Source of the DNA: an uncultured Myxococcales bacterium
Lineage (GTDB): Bacteria; Myxococcota; Myxococcia; Myxococcales; Myxococcaceae
DNA length: 63,670 nucleotides
Direction: 5' to 3'
NCBI GenBank assembly: GCA_903911905.1
Contig: CAIWFK010000135.1
Location: forward strand, 1-63,670
Below the pieces are notes generated by a model that was not told the origin of the DNA, searched no databases, and saw only the letters and a list, made by a program, of their open reading frames with translations. Positions 23,927-31,388 of this stretch are shown one piece after another; position 1 is the stretch's first letter; each line of letters begins with the position of its first letter. A program made the translations under genes and the position numbers.

Positions 23927-24505
23927 CTACTCGGCAGTGGTGCGCTCGAGCAGTTGCTCGACCACCGCTTCCTGCGTCGAGCCGACCAGGCGGGTTACCA
24001 CGTTGCCGGCGCGGTCGATGACGAAGAGCGAGGGCAGGTTCTCGACGCCGTACTGTGCTTCGACCTCGGGGTTGCCCAGCACGGCGTAGCGGCTCAGGCC
24101 CGGCACCTGCTCGGCGAATTTCTGCACCAGCGGCAGTTGGTCGGGCGGGTCGTCTTCGCTGATGGCGACGAAGGTGACGCCCTTCGAGTCCCAGCGCTTC
24201 GCCAGCGTCACCAACCAAGGCATTTCGGCGCGGCAGGGCGGGCACCAGGTGGCCCAGAAATCGACCAGCACCACGCGCCCCTCGAGCTGCGCCAGCGAGA
24301 CCTGGGTGCCGTCGACGGTGGGCAGGGTGAAGCCGGGCGCACGGGCGCGCCCAGGAACCGCAGCGCGCGCGACCGGCGCGGGCGTCGGCCGTGGTGAACT
24401 CATCGTCGGCTGCGCGTACGAGAACGCAGCGAACACCAGGCCCGCGGCGAGCACCACCAGTGCGCCGCTCACCCAGGTACGGGTGGTGTCGTCAGGCTCG
24501 GACAT
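23927..24505 (-). CDS. TlpA/ResA-like membrane-anchored thioredoxin
   Basis: A protein of 192 residues. One N-terminal membrane anchor (SGALVVLAAGLVFAAFSYA, about 13-31), a short Pro/Ala linker, then an AhpC-TSA/Redoxin fold: APGFTLPTVDGTQVSL, VVLVDFWATWCPPCRAEMP with the C88-x-x-C91 active site, VTFVAISEDD, and the cis-Pro region VENLPSLFVIDRAG. TlpA/ResA proteins reduce disulfides outside the inner membrane, often for cytochrome c maturation. That would suit the c-type haem protein encoded at 44225, though the two are not linked. Seven bp separate it from the papain-like gene upstream, so co-transcription is likely. Confidence 0.88.
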   Translation of the reverse strand: MSEPDDTTRTWVSGALVVLAAGLVFAAFSYAQPTMSSPRPTPAPVARAAVPGRARAPGFTLPTVDGTQVSLAQLEGRVVLVDFWATWCPPCRAEMPWLVTLAKRWDSKGVTFVAISEDDPPDQLPLVQKFAEQVPGLSRYAVLGNPEVEAQYGVENLPSLFVIDRAGNVVTRLVGSTQEAVVEQLLERTTAE

Positions 24506-24512
24506 CAGTCAC

Positions 24513-25901
24513 TCACGACCCGTCGTCTTCGTCGTCGGTCTCGTCGTCATCGTCATCGTCATCGCCGTCTTCGTCGTCCGAGTCATCGGCGTCTTCGTCG
24601 TCCGAGTCATCGGCGTCCTCTTCCGACCCGTCACCTTCCGCCGCGTCATCGACGTCGATTTCCCAGACCTCGGTGATGGTGTCGAGGAACTCGGCTTCCT
24701 CGTCGCCCAGGTCGTCGCCGCCGGCCACCGCGCGCATGCTGGCGAGCAGGGACGCGAGCAGCTCGTTGGACAGGTGGGCCCCCAACAGCGCGACCGATTC
24801 CTCGATGAGCGACTCGTCGTCGACGTGCTTGCGGGCGAAGCGCACCACCGCGTGGGCCGAGAGGTCGGACCCCAGCGCGGCCAACATGCGCTGGACCTCG
24901 TCGTTGAGCGCGGCCAGTTCGTCGGCGCTGACGTCGCCGTCGATGCCGGCGGCGACCATGAAGAGCAGGGCGACGCGCGACTCGAGGTGCACCGAGCCCA
25001 TGGCGTCGAGCATCACCTGGTAGGCGTCGTCGTCCATGCGGTGGAGTTCGGTGTCGTCGAACTCGGGCAGAATCGAGGTGTCGTCGCCCCAGGTCGAGCG
25101 GTCGGGCTCGGCCACCCCATCGACGTGGCGAATGACCCACGAGTCACCCGAGTTGTATTCGTCGTTCATCAGGTAGTCGTAGGGAATGTAGCAATACCCG
25201 CGATCGCCCCACGTGCCGCCCCACGAATTGCGCACGATGAACAGGCGGTCGACGTCGGAATACCCCACGCAGAGCATGGCGTGGCGGCCGTGCTTGTTGC
25301 GCGCCTTCTCGGAGTCGGTGGGCATGGGGACCTTGCCCTTGCGCGCCTTGTCGAACGAATCGAACAGCTTCATGCCGAAGATGATGGGGCGACCTTCGGC
25401 CAGGCAGTGGCGCCACTGGTCGAGGTCGGTCGGCACCTGCTCGAGCTCGTCGACGACTTCCTTGTGGGCCTCGTCGTAGGCGTGGTGGGGCGGGTGCTTG
25501 TTGACGTGCTTCGGGTCGAAGGGCCAGGTGTCTTCGGGGCAGACGCCGAACTTCTTGAGCCCCTCGACCGAGTCGGCGATGGCGCTGCCTTCGTCGGCGA
25601 TGGCGTCACTCTCGAGCTTGCGCGCGTTGAAGTAGATGAACATGCGGCTGACGTCGAGGTCCTGTCCGGTGTGCAGCTTGAGCAGGTACTCGAAGGCGCC
25701 TGCGGTGGCGTTGGCGGTGCAACTGTTGGTGTCGCCCTGGTCTTCCACTGGCGTCAAGTGGGGGCGCAGGTCGACGGCGGGCGGCAGGTCTTCGGTGGCC
25801 AGGCTGGCCTCGAACTGGCGAGCGCCGGGCTGGGGCTTGTGCTTGTACCCGCCGACACGGCGGCTCGTGCCGTCGGCACGCTCGATGTGGAAGATGCTCA
25901 C
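24513..25901 (-). CDS. papain-family (C1A) cysteine protease fused to a TerB-like domain and acidic tail
   Basis: A protein of 462 residues from GTG 25901 (MSIFHIERADG), with a GAGGT ribosome-binding site about 8 bases upstream. The peptidase domain spans about 35-260: oxyanion Gln55 and nucleophile Cys61 in VEDQGDTNSCTANATAG, catalytic His207 in HGRHAMLCVGY, and Asn225 in VRNSWGGTWGDRGYCYIPY. No signal peptide and no propeptide are seen. A helical domain (about 275-400; LLFMVAAGIDGDVSADELAA and LGDEEAEFLDTI) resembles TerB-like domains with acidic metal-binding patches. The last 55 residues are almost pure Asp/Glu/Ser. The protein should be cytoplasmic unless exported by another route. Target unknown. 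Confidence 0.82.
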   Translation of the reverse strand: MSIFHIERADGTSRRVGGYKHKPQPGARQFEASLATEDLPPAVDLRPHLTPVEDQGDTNSCTANATAGAFEYLLKLHTGQDLDVSRMFIYFNARKLESDAIADEGSAIADSVEGLKKFGVCPEDTWPFDPKHVNKHPPHHAYDEAHKEVVDELEQVPTDLDQWRHCLAEGRPIIFGMKLFDSFDKARKGKVPMPTDSEKARNKHGRHAMLCVGYSDVDRLFIVRNSWGGTWGDRGYCYIPYDYLMNDEYNSGDSWVIRHVDGVAEPDRSTWGDDTSILPEFDDTELHRMDDDAYQVMLDAMGSVHLESRVALLFMVAAGIDGDVSADELAALNDEVQRMLAALGSDLSAHAVVRFARKHVDDESLIEESVALLGAHLSNELLASLLASMRAVAGGDDLGDEEAEFLDTITEVWEIDVDDAAEGDGSEEDADDSDDEDADDSDDEDGDDDDDDDETDDEDDGS

Positions 25902-26008
25902 CTTGGGACCTCGGGGCTGACTGGGTGGAACCGCCGGGGGCGAAGTCTGCCACGGCACGCGCCAGGGGAGGGTGATCGCGATCAACGACCGCCGTGCATG
26001 CGAGGTCG

Positions 26009-27250
26009 TCAGGCGGGCAATCGCACCGTGAAGGTGGTGCCCTTGCCCGGCGCCGAATCGAGCGTGACCTGGCCGCCGTGCTGCCGCACCAGGCTCTCGA
26101 CGATGGCCAGGCCCAGGCCCGTGCCCTGCTTCTTGGTGGTGAAGAGCGGCTCGAAGATGCGCGCACGGGTCTGGCTGCTCATGCCCACTCCGTCGTCGGC
26201 CACGGTGACGAGCAGCACGCCCGGCTCGCGGGTGGCAGCGACCCGCACCTGCCCGCGGCGCGAGTCGGGAATGGCCTCGATGGCGTTCTGCACCAGGTTC
26301 ACCAGCACCTGGCGCACCCGGTCGCGCGCCAGCGGCACCAGCCCCACGCCCGTCGCCACCTCGACGGTGAGCCCGACGTGGGCCGGCACGAAGACCAGCC
26401 CCACGCATTCGTCGATCAGCGCCCTGACGTCGATGGGCTCGAGCTCGAGCCTGGTCTCACGTGCGTAGTCGAGCAGGTCGGTGATGATGCGCTGGCACGC
26501 CGCCAGTTCCCGCTTTGCCAACTCGAGCGGCTCTCGCAGGCGCTCGTCCACCGGGCCGGCCTGCTCGAGCCGGCGGTTGAGCACGAAGATGGAGTTGGCG
26601 ACCGCCGCCAGCGGGTTGCGCAGGTCGTGGCCCACGCCAGCCGAGAGCTGCCCCAGCGCGGCGAGCTTCTGTTGTCGCGAGGTGCGCACCAACAGCGCCG
26701 CCAGCCGCTCGCTCGCGTAGGCGAGCACCGCGGCGGACAAGCCCACCACCACCACCGCCGACACCCGGGCGCCCACCGACACGCCGGCCTCGACCTGGAG
26801 CAGCACCTCGAGCGTGGCCGCGACCACGGCGGCCAGCGCGAGCTGCCAGCGGTGCACCGAGAGCGCGGCGATGGCCAGCAACAACACGAAGGGCCCCAGC
26901 GTGAAGCCGGCCACGGCCGACGGGGTGGGCGTGGTGGCGTACTGCCCGCGTTGCAGCAGGTAGACCAGGGGCATGTCGAGCAGGGCGGGTGCCAGCGTCA
27001 GCCAGCGCGCCACCAGGTCGCTGCGGCGCGCGCTCACGTCGAGCGCGGCGGCCAGCCCGAAGTAGGATCCGAGCGCGACCCAGTTGGTGCGCCAGGCCGG
27101 GTCACCCAGCACCACGCCGAGGACCAGGAACAGCGCCGCGAAGAGCGTGACGCCGACCAGCCGAATGCGGTGGGTGCGTCGGGCGTTGAGCAGGCGCTCG
27201 GCCGACAGCGCGGCGGCGAGCGCGACCTGCTCGGGGTCGATGACCGTCAC
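26009..27250 (-). CDS. membrane-bound sensor histidine kinase
   Basis: A protein of 413 residues from GTG 27250, which overlaps the response-regulator stop as GTGA. The N-terminal half has about six membrane segments (VGVTLFAALFLVLGVVLG; WVALGSYFGLAAAL; FVLLLAIAAL; VSAVVVVGLSAAVLAYA) without a recognised periplasmic sensor. The H box is LAALGQLSAGVGHDLRNPLA with phospho-acceptor His208. The ATP-binding domain shows the N box LVNLVQNAIEA, G1 VADDGVGM, F box IFEPLFTTK and G2 GTGLGLAIVESL. It probably senses a membrane-associated signal and phosphorylates the partner receiver encoded just upstream. Confidence 0.92.
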   Translation of the reverse strand: MTVIDPEQVALAAALSAERLLNARRTHRIRLVGVTLFAALFLVLGVVLGDPAWRTNWVALGSYFGLAAALDVSARRSDLVARWLTLAPALLDMPLVYLLQRGQYATTPTPSAVAGFTLGPFVLLLAIAALSVHRWQLALAAVVAATLEVLLQVEAGVSVGARVSAVVVVGLSAAVLAYASERLAALLVRTSRQQKLAALGQLSAGVGHDLRNPLAAVANSIFVLNRRLEQAGPVDERLREPLELAKRELAACQRIITDLLDYARETRLELEPIDVRALIDECVGLVFVPAHVGLTVEVATGVGLVPLARDRVRQVLVNLVQNAIEAIPDSRRGQVRVAATREPGVLLVTVADDGVGMSSQTRARIFEPLFTTKKQGTGLGLAIVESLVRQHGGQVTLDSAPGKGTTFTVRLPA

Positions 27251-27639
27251 GCGCCGACGCCGCGCCGGGTCATGCCCAGCCTTCCCACCTGGAGCACCAT
27301 GCGCAGCAGGCGCTCGGGGTCGAAGGGCTTGGCCAGCACCATCACCAGCTCACTGGCCCCGGGCATCGACGGCTTGATGACGTCGGGCGTGCCGGTCAGC
27401 AACAGGCAGTACGGCGGCGGCGAGAGCTCGCGATGGAGCTGCGCCGCGAACTCCCCGCCGGTGAGGTGGGGCATCTTGTAGTCGGTGACGATGACGTCGA
27501 AGACGGTGGCGCGCGCCGCGTCGAGTGCCCGCCGCGGGTCGCTGCAGCACTGCACCTCGCAGTCGTCCGAGAGGAGCAGCTCGAGGCTCTTGAGGACCGA
27601 GGGGTCGTCGTCGACGATCAACACGCGGGGGAGCGTCAT
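27247..27639 (-). CDS. single-domain response regulator
   Basis: A protein of 130 residues from the ATG at 27639 (MTLPRVLIVDDDP). It is a lone receiver domain: acidic DDD near residue 10, phospho-acceptor Asp in FDVIVTDYKMPHLTG, conserved Thr in CLLLTGTPD and Lys in VMVLAKPFDPERLL. No output domain follows, so it should signal through protein contacts, as CheY-like or relay proteins do. It is translationally coupled (GTGA) to the kinase gene downstream, making them cognate partners. Confidence 0.9.
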   Translation of the reverse strand: MTLPRVLIVDDDPSVLKSLELLLSDDCEVQCCSDPRRALDAARATVFDVIVTDYKMPHLTGGEFAAQLHRELSPPPYCLLLTGTPDVIKPSMPGASELVMVLAKPFDPERLLRMVLQVGRLGMTRRGVGA

Positions 27640-27730
27640 CGCGCGAGAGGGTAACAACGGTCCCCGGGGCGCGCATGCGTCCGCGCAGCGCAGCTCGGTG
27701 GTCACGGAATTCACGCGGTTCGGCGTGACT

Positions 27731-28186
27731 TCAGCGCGGCTCGACCCGCACCTCCGCGGTGACGGAGTTCGCCAGGAAGCACTCGTGGTGCGCCGCGGCA
27801 TGGAGCCGCCGCAGCACTTCGTCAGAAGGTGCCACTCTGACGAACGTCACCCGCGGCCGCAGCACCACCACCGTCATGCGCAGCCTGCCGTCGGCGCCGG
27901 CCGCGAGCGTGCCCTCGGCCTCGTCGTCGTAGCCGTCGACCACCAGGCCCTCCCGCGCGGCGAGGTCGAGGAACCACAGCAGGTGACAGCTCGAGAGCGA
28001 GGCCACGAAGGCCTCCTCGGGGTCCACGGCGTGCGGGTCGCTCAACGGTACGCGCACCACGTCGGGCGAGGAGGACATCGGCAGGCTCACGCCGCCATCG
28101 AAGCGGGCGAGGTGGGCGCGGGAGTAGCGGCAGTCGACGAAGGCCTGCTCGCCGCGCTTCCAGCTCAATGACGCGGTGGTGCGCAT
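27731..28186 (-). CDS. OsmC/Ohr-family peroxidase-like protein
   Basis: A protein of 151 residues from the ATG at 28186. The two catalytic cysteines of the family are present: C67 in FVASLSSCHLLWFLDLA and C136 in AAHHECFLANSV. Other family features are VDPEEAFVASL and VDGYDDEAEGTL. OsmC/Ohr proteins reduce organic hydroperoxides with the reactive Cys pair, usually using lipoyl-dependent electron donors. The Ohr versus OsmC subgroup cannot be settled by eye. It is a stand-alone gene with short flanks on both sides; regulation is not visible. Confidence 0.86.
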   Translation of the reverse strand: MRTTASLSWKRGEQAFVDCRYSRAHLARFDGGVSLPMSSSPDVVRVPLSDPHAVDPEEAFVASLSSCHLLWFLDLAAREGLVVDGYDDEAEGTLAAGADGRLRMTVVVLRPRVTFVRVAPSDEVLRRLHAAAHHECFLANSVTAEVRVEPR

Positions 28187-28302
28187 GGCGTGCGGATAGC
28201 AGGGGGCGCGAGGTGCGTTCCAGTTGGTCGTCGCCTGGTCGCTGCGGCGAACTGATTGGCAGGCTCGAGGGTCACCCTGGTGAGGAACGCGATCGCGCTC
28301 GG

Positions 28303-29211
28303 TCAGCGGGGCGCGGCGAAGCAGCCCAGGTCGACGCCCTCGCGGGCACGACCCAGGACATCGCGCGCGCCGGGGCCGTAGGCGAACGGGACGCCTGCTC
28401 CTGCCGCGGCCGACTGCGCGGTCAGCGCGTAGGGCTCGTTGCCCTGGCCCACGAAGCCCGCCGGTCCGAACAGGTTGTCGCCGCCCAGTGCGTGGCACCA
28501 CTCGGGCAGCAGGCAGTGGGTGAGGGTGAGCGTGCCGGGCGCGCCTGCGAAGTTGTGGAGCAGCTCGGGCCCCTGTTTGCGCTCGGACACCACGCAGTGC
28601 GACAGCGTGACGCGCGGCGAGGCCGTCGTCGAGCCCGAGAGGCTCACCGCGCCGCCGGTCGGGGTCTCGCCCAGCACCACGTTGTCGGCCAGGGTGCAGC
28701 CGAGCAGCTCGGCGTTCCCCGATTCCTTCACCCGCAGGCCGCCGCCGTCGAAGCCCGCGTTCTGGGCGACGAGGCTGTCGCGCATCACCAGGGTCGCGTC
28801 GTGGTCGACCAGAATGCCGCCGCCCTGCCGACCGGTGTTGCCTTCGAAGCGGCAGCTCTTGATGCGCGCGGTGCCGGCGCGAAGGGCCAGCGCGCCGCCG
28901 CCGTAGACCGGGGCTTCGTTGAAGCGCAGCGTGCACTGCGTCAGCTCGAGCTCGCCGCCGTCGAGCAGCACGCCGCCACCCAGGGTGTTGGTGCGGCCGC
29001 CGACGATGGAAAAGCCCAGCACCTTGACCACGCCAGTGGTGCGCACGCGCAGCACCGTTCCGCGGCGCTGGCCGTCGAGCACCACCACGCCGTGCGCCAG
29101 CAGGCTGATGGGTTTGTCGATGAGCAGCGACGTGGCCCAGGTGCCCGCGGGCACGTTGACCACGCCACCAGCCGGTGTCTCGGCGATGGCTGCCGCGAGA
29201 TCGAAGCTCAC
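28303..29211 (-). CDS. right-handed parallel beta-helix protein, calpain partner
   Basis: A protein of 302 residues from GTG 29211, which overlaps the stop of the calpain-like gene as GTGA. It shows the pectate-lyase-like beta-helix rhythm: GGVLLDGGELELTQCTLRFN, ALRAGTARIKSCRFEGNTG, HDATLVMRDSLVAQNAG and GNAELLGCTLADNVV, with N and G at turn positions. The N-terminus (AAAIAETPAGGVVNVPAGTW) is the usual capping strand. It has no signal peptide. No catalytic residues of polysaccharide lyases are evident. Tight coupling to a protease without a signal peptide suggests a paired function, either secretion together or an immunity/recognition role; that is inference. Confidence 0.75.
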   Translation of the reverse strand: MSFDLAAAIAETPAGGVVNVPAGTWATSLLIDKPISLLAHGVVVLDGQRRGTVLRVRTTGVVKVLGFSIVGGRTNTLGGGVLLDGGELELTQCTLRFNEAPVYGGGALALRAGTARIKSCRFEGNTGRQGGGILVDHDATLVMRDSLVAQNAGFDGGGLRVKESGNAELLGCTLADNVVLGETPTGGAVSLSGSTTASPRVTLSHCVVSERKQGPELLHNFAGAPGTLTLTHCLLPEWCHALGGDNLFGPAGFVGQGNEPYALTAQSAAAGAGVPFAYGPGARDVLGRAREGVDLGCFAAPR

Positions 29212-30203
29212 CCGCCGAACTCGATGTTCTCGTACAGCTTCATGAAGTCGGCCAGCGGCAGCTTGAAGATGCCGTCGTCGGGTCCGTTGCCCGCAGGCTC
29301 GCTGAAGCCCCAGGGGTTGCGCAGTTGCACGTACTTCTGGCCGCCCTCTTCGCTGGTGCCGAGCACCGTGTAGAAGTGATCTCCGTGCACGCCGGTGTTC
29401 GTGTAGTGCACCTTCGGGTCGTCGTCGGCGTAGGTGCCGGCTGCCACGGGCCGGTGGGCCGCGACGGCGGTGGAAATCTTCTTGAACAGCGCGTCGGGAG
29501 CCGAGTCGCCGATGGTCTCGTCGGTGGCGGGCTTGCCGGTGATGGCCTGGAAGAGGTCGCACGCGGTGCCGCCGTTGCCGACCTTGTCGTAGCCACCCTT
29601 CCACTTCGCGTAGGCCTTCTCGAGCAGGCCCGGCCACAGTTCCTTCGAGTCGCGGGCGCTGGCGTACTGGGGGCCGCTCTTCCCCATGGCCACGTCGTCG
29701 TCGACGGTGACGTTGACGGCTTTGGGGTGACCCGAGGCGACGTTCTGGAAGAAGCGCACGGTGTACGTGCCGTCTTTGTTGTCGGTGATGGCCTTCTTGA
29801 TGTTCTCGGGGTTGGCGTTGGCCAGCGACGAGAGGCCCGAGGCCAGGTAGCAGTCGCCGATGTAGCCCTGGGCCACGTCGTCGGCCGAGATGGTGTCGAC
29901 GTAGAGCGTGGCGTCGGGGGCGACGGGCGTCCAGGTGACGTCGGTGCGGTCGGCCTTCTGCAGGGCCGGGTCGGGAAGGTCGACCCTGGGGTGGGTGCTC
30001 TTGAGGAACGACTCGAGCGCCACCTTCGCCTGGGGGTCCAGCTTGCTGGCGTTCTTCGAGACGAAGGTCGACAGCTCGGCCTGCAGTTGCGGCGTCCACT
30101 TCGGTTCGGTCTTCGCGGCCGCGATGATGTCGTCGGCTTCCTGCTTCGAGACGGTCTTGTCGGCGAGGGCAGCGGTGAGGCGCGGAGCGATCTTCGAGAC
30201 CAT
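29208..30203 (-). CDS. calpain-family (C2) cysteine protease-like protein
   Basis: A protein of 331 residues from the ATG at 30203. After a helical N-terminal region (about 1-80, TVSKQEADDIIAAAK and QAKVALESFLKS) comes a calpain core: VAQGYIGDCYLASGLSSLA with nucleophile Cys118, LEKAYAKWKGGYDKVGNGGT, GVHGDHFYTVLG with His276 and VQLRNPWGFSEP with Asn296. All three triad residues are present in the calpain order. Calpain C-terminal Ca2+ domains are absent. No signal peptide. It is first in an overlapping pair with the beta-helix gene. Bacterial calpain-like proteins are poorly studied; substrate unknown. Confidence 0.82.
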   Translation of the reverse strand: MVSKIAPRLTAALADKTVSKQEADDIIAAAKTEPKWTPQLQAELSTFVSKNASKLDPQAKVALESFLKSTHPRVDLPDPALQKADRTDVTWTPVAPDATLYVDTISADDVAQGYIGDCYLASGLSSLANANPENIKKAITDNKDGTYTVRFFQNVASGHPKAVNVTVDDDVAMGKSGPQYASARDSKELWPGLLEKAYAKWKGGYDKVGNGGTACDLFQAITGKPATDETIGDSAPDALFKKISTAVAAHRPVAAGTYADDDPKVHYTNTGVHGDHFYTVLGTSEEGGQKYVQLRNPWGFSEPAGNGPDDGIFKLPLADFMKLYENIEFGG

Positions 30204-30269
30204 GCGGAAGGGCACCTGTCCTGGACGACGCGTTGAACCGTCGACCCTAGTACAGGCCGGCCTCGAAGC

Positions 30270-30663
<394 letters not shown>

Positions 30664-30743
30664 CTCGACGCGTAGCACGTTCACCCTGGCCGGTGTGAGG
30701 CAAGCTGCCTCGAAGACCGAAAGCCGGTTCCCTTTTCGTGTGG

Positions 30744-30781
30744 GTCAGGTAGGGCGCACCTGACGGGCAACAGCGCCCGTC
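30744..30781 (+). other. overlapping, mutually exclusive hairpins upstream of a small secreted protein
   Basis: GTCAGGT (30744-30750) pairs perfectly with ACCTGAC (30758-30764). GACGGGC (30762-30768) pairs perfectly with GCCCGTC (30775-30781). The two share 30762-30764 and cannot both form completely. A third pairing, GGGCGC (30752-30757) with GCGCCC (30773-30778), competes with both. The element lies 25 nt upstream of the ATG at 30807 and about 80 bp upstream of rnpB on the other strand. It could be a regulatory leader structure or a protein-binding site; no known riboswitch is recognised. Confidence 0.35.
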
Positions 30782-30806
30782 CTCTCGAACCGGAAAGACG
30801 CCAACC

Positions 30807-31037
30807 ATGACCCGCTTTGCTCTCGCCGCTGCCCTCGTCGCCGTCACCGCCTTCGCCGGCACGCCGCCCAAGCAGAACCACCAGTGCATGAAGGACGGCG
30901 CGGTGGTGCAGAAGACCAAGAAGGAGTGTCTGAAGGACGGCGGCAAGTGGGAAAAGATGGCCGACGCCGCCAAGCCCGCGCCCGCGCCGGCGCCTGCCGC
31001 GACCCCCGAAGAGAAGCCGACCCCCAAGGCCGAATAA
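30807..31037 (+). CDS. small secreted Lys/Ala/Pro-rich protein
   Basis: A protein of 76 residues with a clear signal peptide (MTRFALAAALVAVTAFA, cleavage after AFA-G). The mature part has two cysteines (NHQCMKDG and KKECLKDGGKWEK), a C-x-K-D-G duplication, and then a Pro/Ala-rich tail (PAPAPAPAATPEEKPTPK). It is probably periplasmic or wall-spanning. Family not recognised. It stands alone between rnpB and feoA and is followed by a strong terminator at 31052, so it is a single-gene transcript; the hairpins upstream may regulate it. Confidence 0.7.
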   Translation: MTRFALAAALVAVTAFAGTPPKQNHQCMKDGAVVQKTKKECLKDGGKWEKMADAAKPAPAPAPAATPEEKPTPKAE

Positions 31038-31051
31038 GCTCGGGTCGTGAC

Positions 31052-31105
31052 GCGCGGGTCGTGCCGGGGCTCGAAACGGCCCTTCACGAAGCCCGCGCTT
31101 TTTTT
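31052..31105 (+). terminator. Rho-independent terminator before feoA
   Basis: GCGCGGG-TCGTG (31052-31063) pairs with CACGA-(AG)-CCCGCGC (31085-31098), leaving only a two-base bulge, and seven T residues follow directly (31099-31105). Inner bases GGGGC/GCCC can extend the structure. It begins 14 bp after the stop of the small secreted protein gene and insulates feoAB from it. Confidence 0.85.
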
Positions 31106-31113
31106 GCGCGTAT

Positions 31114-31142
31114 TTGACTTTGATTCGCAAAATCACCTACAC
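31114..31142 (+). promoter_or_regulatory. candidate feoAB promoter with overlapping palindrome
   Basis: TTGACT (31114-31119) is a good -35 box; a weak -10 (CTACAC or TACACC, near 31137-31143) follows. Between them lies an inverted repeat TGATT-CGCAA-AATCA (31121-31135) in a locally AT-rich island. The position suits a metalloregulator such as Fur, which often represses feo genes, but the match to the Fur box consensus is poor, so the regulator is not assigned. The feoA ATG is 16 bp further on. Confidence 0.4.
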
Positions 31143-31157
31143 CCGAAGTCGGGCAGC

Positions 31158-31388
31158 ATGACGATTTCGAAGCTCCAGGTCGGGCAGACACGCGTGGTGA
31201 AGGGCTTGCGCCTTCCGCCTGGCGAAGCGGCGTGGCTGAGGGCGGTGGGGCTCTACGAAGGGGTGTCGGTGACGCCGCTGCGCTTCGGGCCGTTCCGCGG
31301 GCCGGTGCATCTGCGCACCTCGACGGGGGCCGAGCTGGCCATCGACTTCGACCTGGCCCAGGCGGTGGACCTGGGAGACCTGCCATGA
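31158..31388 (+). CDS. feoA: ferrous iron transport protein A
   Basis: A protein of 76 residues with the SH3-like FeoA fold: KLQVGQTRVVKGLRLPPGEA, LRAVGLYEGVSVTPLRFGP and GAELAIDFDLAQAVDL. Length is typical. FeoA is a small cytoplasmic partner of FeoB and is needed for full ferrous iron uptake. Its TGA overlaps the feoB ATG (ATGA at 31385-31388), so the two are translationally coupled. No feoC is found. Expression probably depends on the promoter just upstream, free of read-through because of the preceding terminator. Confidence 0.85.
   Translation: MTISKLQVGQTRVVKGLRLPPGEAAWLRAVGLYEGVSVTPLRFGPFRGPVHLRTSTGAELAIDFDLAQAVDLGDLP

Noticed and set aside
31094-31110. CGCGC-T7-GCGCG as a separate hairpin element
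   Set aside because: The left arm and T-run are better explained as the end of the terminator at 31052-31105; a stem with a T7 loop adds nothing.
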